From: JAIQFL01 sp035295745 | GTDB lineage: Bacteria > Acidobacteriota > Terriglobia > Bryobacterales > Bryobacteraceae | Direction of reading: 5' to 3' | NCBI GenBank assembly: GCA_035295745.1 | Contig: DATGIL010000032.1 | Span: 68,613-132,612, forward strand | Length of the DNA stretch: 64,000 bases | Part shown: positions 1 to 9,234 of the stretch, piece after piece | Numbering within the stretch: the first letter of the stretch is position 1 | How the letters are laid out: each line of letters starts with the position of its first letter | Notes under the pieces: model-generated | What the model saw: the letters and a program-made list of their open reading frames with translations, nothing else | The model's database searches: none | What the model was told of the DNA's origin: nothing | Translations under genes and position numbers: made by a program

Positions 1-219
1 CATGGGGGGACCGCCAATCGCACCGCGGCTCCGCGGCGCGCCATGCATGTCTATTACACGCGCTGGGACAAGCCGCAGCAGCAGTATCAAAAGGCGCTGT
101 TGAGTGCCGAGGTGCAGGCGGGATTGAACGCGGCAGCGCGCCGCATTCTGGCGCTCGACGATCCGCTCAATGACGAACTCAGCGCAACTGGAAGCGGCGT
201 CAGCGGGTTCATGAAGTAG
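1..219 (+). CDS. Phytanoyl-CoA dioxygenase-like protein, C-terminal fragment
   Basis: The window opens inside this gene; only the last 72 codons are present, ending at TAG 217-219. The fragment reads HGGTANRTAAPRRAMHVYYT near its start. A His followed about a dozen residues later by an Arg in an 'NR..PRRA' context matches the distal iron-binding His and the 2-oxoglutarate-binding Arg of the PhyH (phytanoyl-CoA dioxygenase) family, Fe(II)/2-oxoglutarate oxygenases. The tail is short and polar. The N-terminal HxD motif lies outside the window, so the assignment rests on one motif. The next gene starts 24 nt downstream on the same strand, so the two may be cotranscribed. Confidence 0.6.
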   Translation, partial: HGGTANRTAAPRRAMHVYYTRWDKPQQQYQKALLSAEVQAGLNAAARRILALDDPLNDELSATGSGVSGFMK

Positions 220-243
220 CGTCAATCATCCGCTGGGGGCAAT

Positions 244-1800
244 TTGCGAACGACTCTGAGGGTTGTACTGGCAATTACGTTCGGCTTGACCGCCCATGCC
301 CAACACGGCCAGCACGGCCCCTCGCCCACCCGCTTCCGCCCATGGAGCGGCTTCGGCGGCAATGCGCAACACACCGCGCTCTCGCCCGTGCGATCGCAGA
401 GCTTCCAACAGATTCGCTGGCAGACGCCCGTCGACCTACAGGTTCAATATGTGGCGGGCGAGCTAGTGATCCATTACGGCTCGCCGTTGGTGACGGCGGG
501 CAACACCGTGATCATTCCGGTGAAGACCGGCGCCGATGGCGGCTTCCGCGTGGAAGCCCATGCGGCCCGCGACGGCGCGCTCAAGTGGAGCGCCTCAACC
601 GACTACGTGCTCCCGCCCCACAATTGGATCCTCGAGTTCGGCACCGTCCTGGCTCGTGGGAATCGCCTGTATTATCCGGGGGCGGGTGGCACCGTTTACT
701 ACCGCGACTGTCCGGATGCGGCCAGCGGGCTGCAAGGACAGATCGCGTTCTACGGAATCTCCAATTACAACGCCTCACATGCAGCGTACGACAATGCCGT
801 GATGATCAACACGCCGATCACGGCGGACGAATCCGGGAATCTCTACTTCGGGTTCGTGGTCACCGGCGAGACGCCATTGGGCCTCGCCGGGGGCATCGCG
901 CGCATCGGTGCCGATGGCGCGGGCACATGGGTCTCCGCCGCGCAGGCCGCCTCCGACTCTTCCATTGCCCAGGTGGTCCACAACTGCGCTCCGGCGGTGA
1001 GCGCCGACGGCCAGACGATCTACGTCGCCGTGAATGACCCGGACAACGCCGGCTATCTGCTGGCCCTGAACGCTGCCACCTTGGCGACGGTGAGTCGCGT
1101 ACGGCTGAAGGACCCCGCCACGCTGGATGATGCGACGCTCCTCAATGACGGCACCGCGTCGCCGATGGTGGGATGGGATGGCGAGGTGTACTACGGCGTC
1201 CTCGAATCGGCCGATGAGAACCATGACCGCGGCTGGCTCCTGCACTTCGACGCGGCACTGAAGCAATCCAAGACTCCTGGAGCGTTCGGATGGGACGATA
1301 CGCCATCGCTGGTCCCATCCAGCATGGTGCCGAGCTACACCGGCTCCTCCACGTATCTGCTGATGACCAAGTTCAACAACTACATAGAGGACGGAGGCGA
1401 CGGCTACAACCGCGTCGCGGTGCTCGATCCCAACGACAGCGAAGCCGATCCGATTACCGGGGTCACCGTGATGCGCGAAGTCCTGACAATCGCCGATGCC
1501 ACTCCCGACGGATCGCCGCCGGCAGTGAAGGAGTGGTGCATCAATTCCGCGGCTGTCGACCCGCAGGGCCATTCGGTGATTGTCAACAACGAAGACGGAC
1601 ACCTCTACCGATGGGATCTGATCACAAACGCGTTCACCGAAACGCTGGCGCTCACCGGCGGCGTTCCGGAGGCTTATACTCCCACGGTGATCGGACCGGA
1701 CGGAACCGTGTACGCGATCAACAACGGCTCTCTTTACGCTATTGGCGATGCGGAGGACCGAAGCCAAAACATCCATACCGAACCGGGGCGAAATCGTTAG
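244..1800 (+). CDS. Secreted PQQ-like beta-propeller protein
   Basis: This 518-aa protein starts at TTG 244, preceded by a GGGGGC purine run. It has a signal peptide (residues 1-19, LRVVLAITFGLTAHAQ), so it is probably periplasmic or secreted. After WSGFGGNAQHTAL come repeated strand units of the type 'ADGQTIYVAVN..GYLLALNAATL' and 'GPDGTVYAINNGSLYAI'. These resemble the blades of BamB/PQQ-like propellers, which read values out of nested sheets. No haem motif, catalytic triad or PQQ-binding Asp-Glu pair is evident, so it is probably a binding or scaffold propeller and not a dehydrogenase. The substrate is unknown. Confidence 0.7.
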   Translation: MRTTLRVVLAITFGLTAHAQHGQHGPSPTRFRPWSGFGGNAQHTALSPVRSQSFQQIRWQTPVDLQVQYVAGELVIHYGSPLVTAGNTVIIPVKTGADGGFRVEAHAARDGALKWSASTDYVLPPHNWILEFGTVLARGNRLYYPGAGGTVYYRDCPDAASGLQGQIAFYGISNYNASHAAYDNAVMINTPITADESGNLYFGFVVTGETPLGLAGGIARIGADGAGTWVSAAQAASDSSIAQVVHNCAPAVSADGQTIYVAVNDPDNAGYLLALNAATLATVSRVRLKDPATLDDATLLNDGTASPMVGWDGEVYYGVLESADENHDRGWLLHFDAALKQSKTPGAFGWDDTPSLVPSSMVPSYTGSSTYLLMTKFNNYIEDGGDGYNRVAVLDPNDSEADPITGVTVMREVLTIADATPDGSPPAVKEWCINSAAVDPQGHSVIVNNEDGHLYRWDLITNAFTETLALTGGVPEAYTPTVIGPDGTVYAINNGSLYAIGDAEDRSQNIHTEPGRNR

Positions 1801-2123
1801 GAAGTGGCACAGTTGCAACGGCCCGGCAGTTTGAGAGCCGCTGACAATCCGCCGCCATTCGGCTTTAGGTTTCTCAAGGATGGCGCCTATCGCGCGCTCG
1901 TGAGCAAATCCGGACATCAGTGTTATCGGTGTTCATCGGGCTAATTGGAAGGTGTCCCACGATCATTTAAACGGTAACAGCGTGTTTTCTTTCCTGTCTC
2001 ACATTGGGGGGGCACCCCGCGCCTCGCCCTCACACAATACCACTCGGACGACCCGCAGGCCCTTCCTGCCACAAGCAGGATGTGGTTCCGAAATCCGCGG
2101 CGGCCCCAGGTAAGATATGACTC
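1801..2123. other. Intergenic region, no gene recognised
   Basis: No coding potential was recognised. A GTAAC half-site occurs near 1971 but lacks a convincing second arm and -35/-10 boxes. A run of seven G lies near 2006. Confidence 0.5.
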
Positions 2124-4598
2124 ATGGGATCTGTCTGGAGAGACTTGAGATATGGATTTCGCACTCTCGCCCGCAGTCCGGGATTTACTCTTGTAGCGAT
2201 CCTTTCACTGGCGCTCGGAATCGGCGCCAACACGGCGATTTTTACTCTCACCACCGCCGTATTCCTAAACCCGCTGCCCGTGCAGGACCCGTCTCACGTG
2301 ATTGAGGTCTTCACGGTCGATCACGCCACTACCACCACTCTTTCGAACCTGCAGCGCACTCCCATGTCATTCCTGAATTACAAGGATTTTCGCGACCAGA
2401 ACAACGTCTTCAATGGACTCGCGGCCTTCACGTTCGCCGGAGTGACACTGACCGGGCACGGCGATCCGAAACCCGAGAATGCCTTGCTGGTCTCCGCAAA
2501 TTACTTCGACGTCCTCGGGGTCAAACCTGCGATTGGGCGCACGTTCTTCCCGGACGAAGATCGCAGCGATGGCGGCAACACCGTCTGCGTCCTGAGCCAC
2601 AGCCTCTGGGCCAGGCTGTTCGGCGCCGACCCCTCGGCCATCGGAAAAACCGTGGAGCTGTCCTCGATTCCGTACACCGTCATCGGTGTGATGGCGCCCG
2701 AATTCAAGGGCACGCAGACCATCGGCAGCCCCGACGTGGCCTGGTTGCCGATGAGCATGCACGCGCAGGCACTGCCCGGACAACTCGAAGCGCTGTTCAA
2801 CGAGCGCCGCATGCGCATGATCAGCGTATTCGGACGCCTCAAACCCGGCGTGGGAGAAGCGCAAGCAGCGTCCAATCTACAGGCCATCGCGGCGAATCTG
2901 GAGCGCGAGTATCCGCGCGCCAACCGCGGCCGTAGCGTGGAATTGTCGTCTCTGGCCGAGGCTGCGTTGGGCTTCCTGCCGCGGGACCAGATGGTAACCG
3001 CGGGCATCGCGCTGAGTTCGGTAGTGGCTCTCGTCCTCCTGATCGCCTGCGTGAATTTAGCGAACCTGCAGTTGGCACGTGCGGCCCGGCGTTCCCGCGA
3101 AATGGCGGTCCGTACGGCGGTCGGCGCGGAGCGGAGCCGCCTGGTGCGGCAGTTGCTTACGGAAAGCCTGATCGTCTCGCTCGCGGGCGGCCTCGCAGGA
3201 TTGGCGCTTGGCTGGGCGGGCTCGCAGTTGCTCTGGTCGTTCCGTCCCGCCGGACTCTCCCAGAACAGCTTGCCGGTCACCCTGGACTGGCGCGTCTTTC
3301 TCTTCACTGCGGGAGTGACCGTCCTCACGGGCGTCCTGTTCGGACTGGCGCCCGCCATTCGCAGCTCCATGTCGAATCTCTCCGAGGTGCTCAAGACCGG
3401 TGGACGCGGCGCGGCCGATGCCTCGGCCAGCAACAGGCTTCGCAGCGTCCTGGTGATCGGCGAAGTCTCCCTCGCGCTCATCTCTCTGACCGGCGCGGGA
3501 CTCCTGATCCGCAGCATGGATGCGGTGCAGAAGATCAATCCCGGCTTCGAAACCCACAACCTCTTCGTCTTCAATTTCGATATCGGCCCGCAACATCTCA
3601 GTCCCGAGAAGGGGCTGGAATTTCTGCGGGCGACACTCGACCGGGCGAAATCCGTGCCCGGGGTTCACTCGGCGGCTTTGGCTAACAGCCGTCCGCTCAC
3701 GGGCGGTATTCTCGCCACCGTCCTGGCGGAAGGCCAGGAGAGCGATCCGAATCAGCGCGGCACTCTCACGGAAACGGTTTCGGTGACGCCGGGGTACTTC
3801 GACACCATGCGAATCCCCTTGATTGCCGGCCGCGGGCTGAACGAGTTTGACCGCCAGGGATCCAAGCACGTGGCGGTGATCACGGAAGCCATGGCGCGCC
3901 ATTTCTGGCCTGGCCAGAGCGCCATCGGCAAGCGATTCCACTACGCCGTCGACAACGACTATCGGGAAGTGGTGGGTGTGTGCGCGAATTCGGTAACGGT
4001 GCAGATCGGCGAGCAACCGCAGCCGGTCATTTACATGCCGATCGATCAGTCTTACAGCTCGGCGGTGACTCTGCACGTGCGCACAGACGCAAACCCCGAC
4101 GGAGTGATGCCCGCCGTCCTCAAGCAAGTGCAAGCCATGAACTCCAACATGGCCCTGATCAATCCCAACACGGTGCAGGACCTGATCTCGTTGGGGCTCT
4201 GGGCTCCGCGGGTGGCCGCGGCATTGTTCGGCATCTTCGGCCTGCTCGGCATGGTGCTGGCCTCCATCGGAATTTACGGTGTGATGGCGTACATGGTCAC
4301 GCAGCGAACCAACGAGATCGGCTTGCGCATGGCACTGGGCGCGCGTCCCGGCGATGTGCTACGGCTGGTTGTCGGGCAGGGCATGCGATTGGTGGGCGTC
4401 GGAATCGCATTGGGGATCGTGTGCGGGCTGGCCGTCACGCGGCTGATGGGCAATCTGCTGTTCAACGTGGCTACTTACGACCCGCTGACTTTCGGCGCCG
4501 TGAGCCTGCTGGTCGCGACGGTGGCGTTCATTGCGGGCTTTTTGCCCGCCCAGCGCGCCGCGCGGATCGATCCGCTGGTGGCCCTGCGTCAGGAGTGA
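2124..4598 (+). CDS. ADOP-type ABC transporter permease (MacB/FtsX-like)
   Basis: The 824-aa integral membrane protein carries the typical opening DLRYGFRTLARSPGF followed by a first transmembrane helix with ALGIGANTAIF (about 21-48). The order is a MacB-like periplasmic core domain (about 50-270), an FtsX domain with three helices (about 290-415), a second helix (440-462), a second periplasmic core (about 465-680) and a second FtsX domain (about 690-815), ending ARIDPLVALRQE. This duplicated 'acidobacterial duplicated orphan permease' layout normally lacks a neighbouring ATPase, and none is encoded here. Such permeases belong to the MacB mechanotransmission group, thought to act in export or envelope processes. 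The substrate is unknown. Confidence 0.9.
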   Translation: MGSVWRDLRYGFRTLARSPGFTLVAILSLALGIGANTAIFTLTTAVFLNPLPVQDPSHVIEVFTVDHATTTTLSNLQRTPMSFLNYKDFRDQNNVFNGLAAFTFAGVTLTGHGDPKPENALLVSANYFDVLGVKPAIGRTFFPDEDRSDGGNTVCVLSHSLWARLFGADPSAIGKTVELSSIPYTVIGVMAPEFKGTQTIGSPDVAWLPMSMHAQALPGQLEALFNERRMRMISVFGRLKPGVGEAQAASNLQAIAANLEREYPRANRGRSVELSSLAEAALGFLPRDQMVTAGIALSSVVALVLLIACVNLANLQLARAARRSREMAVRTAVGAERSRLVRQLLTESLIVSLAGGLAGLALGWAGSQLLWSFRPAGLSQNSLPVTLDWRVFLFTAGVTVLTGVLFGLAPAIRSSMSNLSEVLKTGGRGAADASASNRLRSVLVIGEVSLALISLTGAGLLIRSMDAVQKINPGFETHNLFVFNFDIGPQHLSPEKGLEFLRATLDRAKSVPGVHSAALANSRPLTGGILATVLAEGQESDPNQRGTLTETVSVTPGYFDTMRIPLIAGRGLNEFDRQGSKHVAVITEAMARHFWPGQSAIGKRFHYAVDNDYREVVGVCANSVTVQIGEQPQPVIYMPIDQSYSSAVTLHVRTDANPDGVMPAVLKQVQAMNSNMALINPNTVQDLISLGLWAPRVAAALFGIFGLLGMVLASIGIYGVMAYMVTQRTNEIGLRMALGARPGDVLRLVVGQGMRLVGVGIALGIVCGLAVTRLMGNLLFNVATYDPLTFGAVSLLVATVAFIAGFLPAQRAARIDPLVALRQE

Positions 4599-4657
4599 TC
4601 CGGGCAACTCTCACCGCGAAGGCGCGGGAAAGACGATCGACGCGTGACCAGAGAGAC

Positions 4658-4740
4658 GTGGCGCGAACAATCCTGCTTGCCGCGTCGACACTTTCATCGA
4701 CGCTTTTCGACCGTCCACCGTGTCAGCTGCACGAAGTGGT
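4658..4740 (+). repeat. Dispersed hairpin repeat B, copy 1
   Basis: The segment starts GTGGCGCGAACAATCCTG and continues through a GTCGACACTTTCATCGACG hairpin to GTCCACCG. It matches copies at 7985, 20838 and, inverted, 20993. It lies between the 3' ends of the permease gene and the convergent VWFA gene, a position suited to mRNA end processing or termination. Confidence 0.65.
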
Positions 4741-4792
4741 TGTCAACGCGGCGGCGCACTTTCCATCTGGTTCTGCACCCCGATCATCTGGC

Positions 4793-5854
4793 TCACGGCG
4801 TATCGGCCATCCAGTATCCTGGACGTGCACGAACTCGATAGTCGCCCGATCGCAACACACGCACTTCGAGCTGGTGGTAGCCGGACTCCGCATCTTCCGG
4901 CGCGAAGCTGAGGATGTACTGCGAGTGAAGCTCGGCGCCGAGTTTGCCGATGGCTTCCTCCAGTGCCTTCTGACGCGTGAACGGAAAGGCGGTGCCTCCC
5001 GTAACGGCCGCAAGCGCCTGGGTATCGTTCTCGCGATGCAAACGCAGCAACTCGGCGAGCCCGGAACTGATACTGGCACGCTGTTCAGTGGGCAGGATCG
5101 GCGGATTGTACTTGGTGGGGACCTCGCCGTTCGGAGTCTTCATCACTTCGGAAGGTGTCTGCGCGTGAGGCGGTGGCGGTGGCTCGCCGACGCGTACCTT
5201 GGAAGCGAAAGCCGCCTTCGCCAGCGAGTACGTGGCGGCGTACAAAGTGATGTCGGCGGACTCCGCGGCTACTGAAACGGCTTCGAGCGCGGCCTTGCTG
5301 CCGCGGTCGCGCGACTCGGAAATCAGCAGGATGACGCGGCGGGTATTCTGCCTGGCGCGCAGTCGCTGAATGGCCTCGTTCACCGCATCCAGCATCACTG
5401 CCTTCTTGTATTCCCCGGCCTCAATTCCGCGAAAGGCACGCTGCAGCGCGTTCGGGTCGTTGGTACACTCCTGCAGCCAGTCGACACTTTGCGCGAATGT
5501 GACCAGGGCCGCGCACCCGCGTTCACCCGTGATGAGCGGCTGGATCATCGCGCCGATCTTCCGCACTTTTTCGAGGACTGGCGCGGAGATTCCCGAAGAC
5601 TGCACCGCGATCACAAGTGCAATCGGCGCCACACCTGTATCCAGCGTGTCGACAGAGACTTTCCGCTCCCGGGAATTGTCGAATATGGCGAAGTCCTCAG
5701 GTCCCAGGCCATATACGGGCCGTCCTCGTGCATCGGTTACGGTCGCGGGCACCAATACCAGGCGTGAGCGGACGCCAAAACGGGAGTCCTGCGCTACGAG
5801 TGGAAGCGTGAGCGAGAGCGCGAGGATCAGTTTCGGTACGGAGGTGCGCACCAC
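4793..5854 (-). CDS. VWFA-related acidobacterial-type protein
   Basis: A 353-aa exported protein with an N-terminal signal (MVRTSVPKLILALSLTLPLVAQ). It then reads LVLVPATVTDARGRPVYGLGPEDFAIFDN and VDTLDTGVAPIALVIAVQSSG, the usual opening of the TIGR03436 'VWFA-related Acidobacterial' family. The fold is a von Willebrand A domain (about 70-260), but the metal-site motif is degenerate: the expected DxSxS reads VQSSG. The C-terminal part (AELHSQYILSFAPEDAESGYHQLEVRVLR.GDYRVRARPGYW) is the family's conserved tail. The start is one of two adjacent GTG codons (5854 or 5851) with no clear ribosome binding site. Function in the family is unknown; protein binding in the periplasm is likely. Confidence 0.85.
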   Translation of the reverse strand: MVRTSVPKLILALSLTLPLVAQDSRFGVRSRLVLVPATVTDARGRPVYGLGPEDFAIFDNSRERKVSVDTLDTGVAPIALVIAVQSSGISAPVLEKVRKIGAMIQPLITGERGCAALVTFAQSVDWLQECTNDPNALQRAFRGIEAGEYKKAVMLDAVNEAIQRLRARQNTRRVILLISESRDRGSKAALEAVSVAAESADITLYAATYSLAKAAFASKVRVGEPPPPPHAQTPSEVMKTPNGEVPTKYNPPILPTEQRASISSGLAELLRLHRENDTQALAAVTGGTAFPFTRQKALEEAIGKLGAELHSQYILSFAPEDAESGYHQLEVRVLRSGDYRVRARPGYWMADTP

Positions 5855-5925
5855 GTTGGTGAAGTTACCGGTGCATGCAACGGGCCAAATCGTGCGTCGA
5901 CTATTGGTGAGCGCTGTCCGAAGAC

Positions 5926-5950
5926 CGCTTGCTCACGCGCGCGGCTCGCA
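5926..5950 (+). repeat. Dispersed repeat A, copy 1
   Basis: The core GCTTGCTCACGCGCGCGGCT recurs at 6099 in the same orientation and at 6031-6062 inverted, so this 190-bp gap holds three copies. Related copies lie at 17204, 41094 and 41200. Confidence 0.7.
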
Positions 5951-6030
5951 GTTGCAGCCAGGCCTGGACCACTCCCTCAGACTCACGGTCCCGGCCTGTA
6001 ACTTACCCAAATACGCTCGCCGTGATGGGT

Positions 6031-6062
6031 GCGCTTGCGAGCCGCGCGCGTCAGCAAGCGAT
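6031..6062 (-). repeat. Dispersed repeat A, copy 2 (inverted)
   Basis: Read on the minus strand this is CATCGCTTGCTGACGCGCGC followed by GGCTCGCAAGCGC, nearly identical to the copy at 17204-17228. Together with the flanking plus-orientation copies it could form long hairpins 3' of the regulator-like gene. Confidence 0.7.
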
Positions 6063-6098
6063 GTCCCATCGCTACGTTGGGCCGTCGGATTTTTCACA

Positions 6099-6121
6099 AC
6101 TTGCTCACGCGCGCGGCTCGC
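6099..6121 (+). repeat. Dispersed repeat A, copy 3
   Basis: The sequence ACTTGCTCACGCGCGCGGCT plus CG lies immediately 3' of the minus-strand gene that ends at 6126. Confidence 0.65.
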
Positions 6122-6125
6122 ACTG

Positions 6126-7925
6126 CTACGAAAGGCCAAGCTGCGCGAAGAGGTTCTGGAACTGGGGATTCCCGCGCAATGACTCCCAACGAGGATCTAC
6201 TCGAAGACAGATCAGTTCAAAGCAGCGGTCCTGAAAGGCCTTTGCGAGCCACTGGAAACCGTCGTTGGTCTGTCCCAGCGCAAAGTAAATCGCTGCCAGT
6301 TCGAAAGGTGAGACGTATCGCTTCTCGGCAAGCTCGTGGAGTTCGCGAAGAATGCGCAGCGCGTCGCTCTGTTTACCGGACAGCGCGAACGTCCGGCCCA
6401 ACGCCGCCTTCATCAGTGGACTGCCCGGCGAAAGTTGAATCGCTCGCTGAAAAGCTGCGGCCGACTCGTCAAAATCTCCGCGCTGCTCCTGCACTAGTCC
6501 CAGGATCCAATACGCCGGTGAAAAATGTGGGTTCAGCTCGATCGTGTGGTCGCACTGTTCTAATGCGGCATCGTAATCCTGCTTGTAGTAATAGATCCGG
6601 GCAAGGTCGCGGCCGATGATAGACGAGATCGGGTCCAGAGCCTGGGCCAGCATCAACTCTTCGCAAGCCTGATCCAACCTCGCTAGCGGCGTCAGACAAG
6701 ACATCGCATACCAGTGGTGGGCCGTCGGATAGCGTGGGTCTAGTGCGATGGCGCGCTGATATTCGTGCTCCGCTCCTAGCCAATCCCAATCCTGCGTGGA
6801 TTTGACGTGCGCCAGGGAGGTATGAGCTTCAGCAGAGTTCTCGTCCTGGAGAACTGCCCATGCCGCATTGGATGCGGCTTTGGTCCAAACCTGGGCGGGC
6901 GCGAGGACACCGTAGTGCCCTAAGAGTCCATAGGCATCTGACAGACCCGAGTAAGCCTGGGAGTACTGCGCGTTCTCGACAATCGCCTTCTCGAATAATT
7001 CCACCGCCCGGCGAAGGCCTTCCTCGGTCCGCTGGTTTACATGGTACCGGCCTTGCACGTAGAGGTTGTACGCCGCCAGGTTTTCCGTGGCGCGGCGGAC
7101 ATGTCCGGATTGCGCACCACCGATCAGTTCGCGTTTCAACTGCTCCACGATCAGGCCGGCGACCTCTTCCTGGACCGCGAAGATGTTATCCAGGGTTCGA
7201 TCGACCGCGCTGGACCAAAGGTAGCAGCCGCTGGCCGCATCGATCAGATTCATCGTGATGCGTGCGTCATTGCCCGCTTTCCGGACGCTTCCGGTTACGA
7301 TCAGGGCGGCATTCGACCAGTCCGCGGCTGTTTTGATGGTGGTTTGCGCACCCGCCGGAGCGCCCTCGGTCCACGCCACCAGTCGAATCTCCCCGGCTCC
7401 CGCGATGGCATGGATGATCTCCTGGGTGAGTCCTTCGCAGAAGTACTCCTGATCGCCGGATACGCTGTGATCGAGGAATGGAATCACGACTGCGGTATTC
7501 CGGCTGACCAGGGTGGGTCCCACAATGCGCCGCGTGGGTGCGCTCTTGATCTGACGGAATACCGGAGCGTAGCCCCCTTTGGGAAGTTCGATCAGCATTT
7601 CGCTGTCGGGCGCTTCTTCGCGATAGTAGCGGGTCAGCTGGGCCCTCAGGCGCCGCGCCTGCACGCGCACGATGGGATCATTTCTGGGGTCGAACGACTC
7701 GGGTTTTCCGAAGACCTCTACACCAACGACGAACTCCTTGAGGCGTTCGCCGCGGCCTGCCACGGTCTCTTCCACGATGAAAGAGAGGAAGCGCTTAAGA
7801 CGGTCGGCCTGGCGGAATGCCTTGCTGCCGAGCACCCGATTGAGCTGGTCCATGACCTTCGCCTCGGCGTCTTTGGCGAGCTCGATCGTGGAGCCCTGTT
7901 GAAGCATAGAGCTATCATATGGCAT
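6126..7925 (-). CDS. Regulator-like protein: winged-helix-like N-terminus, TolB-like domain, TPR repeats
   Basis: The protein is about 599 aa from ATG 7925; ATG 7907 is an alternative, and the open frame extends upstream to 7997. The N-terminal domain (about 15-115: VLGSKAFRQADRLKRFLSF, LKEFVVGVEVFGKPESFDPR, VRVQARRLRAQLTRYYREE, IELPKGGYAPVFR) is shared with the genes at 27717 and 34271 and resembles a response-regulator-type DNA-binding domain. A TolB-N/adenylate-cyclase-associated segment follows (VVIPFLDHSVSGDQEYFCEGLTQEII), then at least five TPR units (AYSGLSDAYGLLGHYG, AHTSLAHVKS, AYWILGLVQEQRGDFDESAAAF). No membrane segment is evident, so it is probably cytoplasmic. A transcriptional regulator with a protein-interaction module is the likely role; no target is visible. 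Confidence 0.75.
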   Translation of the reverse strand: MPYDSSMLQQGSTIELAKDAEAKVMDQLNRVLGSKAFRQADRLKRFLSFIVEETVAGRGERLKEFVVGVEVFGKPESFDPRNDPIVRVQARRLRAQLTRYYREEAPDSEMLIELPKGGYAPVFRQIKSAPTRRIVGPTLVSRNTAVVIPFLDHSVSGDQEYFCEGLTQEIIHAIAGAGEIRLVAWTEGAPAGAQTTIKTAADWSNAALIVTGSVRKAGNDARITMNLIDAASGCYLWSSAVDRTLDNIFAVQEEVAGLIVEQLKRELIGGAQSGHVRRATENLAAYNLYVQGRYHVNQRTEEGLRRAVELFEKAIVENAQYSQAYSGLSDAYGLLGHYGVLAPAQVWTKAASNAAWAVLQDENSAEAHTSLAHVKSTQDWDWLGAEHEYQRAIALDPRYPTAHHWYAMSCLTPLARLDQACEELMLAQALDPISSIIGRDLARIYYYKQDYDAALEQCDHTIELNPHFSPAYWILGLVQEQRGDFDESAAAFQRAIQLSPGSPLMKAALGRTFALSGKQSDALRILRELHELAEKRYVSPFELAAIYFALGQTNDGFQWLAKAFQDRCFELICLRVDPRWESLRGNPQFQNLFAQLGLS

Positions 7926-7984
7926 GCTGAGACCGGCCGGGATGTGAGGCAACCTCAAGTGTTTGAAAATCCTCGAGGATAGCC

Positions 7985-8045
7985 GTGGCGCAAACACTCG
8001 TGTTTGCCGCGTCGCGACATCTCGACACTTTCGGCGTGTCCACCG
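7985..8045 (+). repeat. Dispersed hairpin repeat B, copy 2
   Basis: The copy contains the perfect hairpin GCAAACAC-TC-GTGTTTGC and the sequence CGCGTCGCGAC. Its last base abuts the TAA stop (8046-8048) of the minus-strand ThuA gene, so it lies exactly at the 3' end of that message. Confidence 0.65.
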
Positions 8046-8966
8046 TTATTGAGCCGCGGGCGTCGCGCTGGCCGGGAATGGCCGCGGCGTCACGTCGGCG
8101 TCGGTGAGTCCTAAAGCCCAACGGAGTGCTTCGAAGTACATGTGGTAGACATCGGGATTGTCCCAAGTCTTGGCGTCGTGTGCGAACGATCCGTAGAAGA
8201 CGCGCCCTTTGCCATACATTTTGGCCCAAGCCAACGGAAAATCGCCGTTCTTGTTGAGCAGGTTCTGATTTGGAGGCAGTTTTGAAGTATCCAGCCGCAG
8301 CAGGACCCGGCTCTTCTCGCGCGAAAAGTGATTCACCTGGTAGAACTCGTCGGTGAGCTTGAACAGGGCCGGCAGGTGACGGGTCGCAGGGAAGCTGGGG
8401 TCCTCGTTGATGACCGTGCCCTCTACCGAGCCATACGGGTGATTCTCAAACTGGCCGCCGAGCATTTCGGCGAACTCGGGCCACGCCATGAGGGCGGTCA
8501 GGCCGACGTGAGCGGCCACGAAACCCTTGCCGTCGTCGTGGACGAATTTCAGCAAATCGGCCTTCTGCTTGTCGTCGATGGGCACATCCCGGTGGCCCAT
8601 GAAGAAAATGGCGTCGACGTTGCTCAGACTGGGCCCGCCGCTAGCAGGCTGGCCGGAGGTCATTTGCGGTTGGTAGGCGATGATGTTGGAATCGGTGCGG
8701 ATGTAGGTATCCCAGAAGCCGGATTCGTACCCGAGGCGCTCGATCACGGAGAGGGCATGCGACACCGAATCGTGCTGGGCGATTCCATTGCGCGTATCGG
8801 CCCAGGCGAGCACGACCTTGCGCCCGGCGGGACGGCCCCCCCTTCCACCGCGGCCGCCCTGGCGCGGGCCGCCCTGCACCGCCGGCGGCGGCCCTTGCTG
8901 GGCCACCATAAGGCCCAGCACACAGAAAGCACCGAATACGAGGATCGTGAATCGCGTTCGCATCAT
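8046..8966 (-). CDS. Exported ThuA-like protein 1
   Basis: The 306-aa protein starts at ATG 8966, chosen because GGAGG sits seven bases upstream; a frame-open GTG at 9008 would add 14 residues before the signal peptide. After the signal (MMRTRFTILVFGAFCVLGLMVAQ) comes an RGG-rich linker (about 28-46). The ThuA domain (glutamine-amidotransferase-like fold) follows: RKVVLAWADTRNG, HDSVSHALSVIERLG, VDAIFFMGHRDVPI, GKGFVAAHVG, HPYGSVEGTVINEDPSFPA, MYGKGRVFYGSFAHDAKTWD. ThuA proteins work with Gfo/Idh/MocA enzymes in keto-sugar metabolism (ThuAB, trehalose/maltitol use in rhizobia). It is divergent from the PQQ-dehydrogenase operon across a shared promoter region. The exact reaction is not known. 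Confidence 0.85.
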   Translation of the reverse strand: MMRTRFTILVFGAFCVLGLMVAQQGPPPAVQGGPRQGGRGGRGGRPAGRKVVLAWADTRNGIAQHDSVSHALSVIERLGYESGFWDTYIRTDSNIIAYQPQMTSGQPASGGPSLSNVDAIFFMGHRDVPIDDKQKADLLKFVHDDGKGFVAAHVGLTALMAWPEFAEMLGGQFENHPYGSVEGTVINEDPSFPATRHLPALFKLTDEFYQVNHFSREKSRVLLRLDTSKLPPNQNLLNKNGDFPLAWAKMYGKGRVFYGSFAHDAKTWDNPDVYHMYFEALRWALGLTDADVTPRPFPASATPAAQ

Positions 8967-9093
8967 CCCACAGCCTCCGGTCCCCGACAGATCGGAACTC
9001 CGCCCCACACCCTAAACCGTGAATTAAGCCTAACACCAAGGCCCAGCCTTCCCAAGCACTTAACCGTTTCGGCACGGTAACGCCGTTGCAAGC

Positions 9094-9149
9094 GTAACTG
9101 TGCCGTTACGGTTACTTTCTTGTACCCGCCGATGGCGCGATGCTAGGAT
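9094..9149 (+). promoter_or_regulatory. Operator-promoter module 1 (GTAAC-N6-GTTAC, -35, -10)
   Basis: GTAAC (9094-9098), six bases and GTTAC (9105-9109) form an inverted repeat. A second GTTAC at 9111-9115 is followed four bases later by TTGTAC (9120-9125, -35), an 18-bp spacer and TAGGAT (9144-9149, -10). The same architecture precedes the genes at 17475 and 22666. It would drive the operon starting at 9235. Confidence 0.6.
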
Positions 9150-9234
9150 CGCAGCAACGATCAGAGGCGGCGTCCGTCACAATTGCGAGATGAGATCGAT
9201 CCGTCTCTGTTGCAGGTTGTTCAGTTGGAATCCT

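Noticed and set aside
1965..2000. Possible fourth GTAAC-N6-GTTAC operator
   Set aside because: Only the first half-site is present; the second arm is TTTTC and no matching -35/-10 pair follows.
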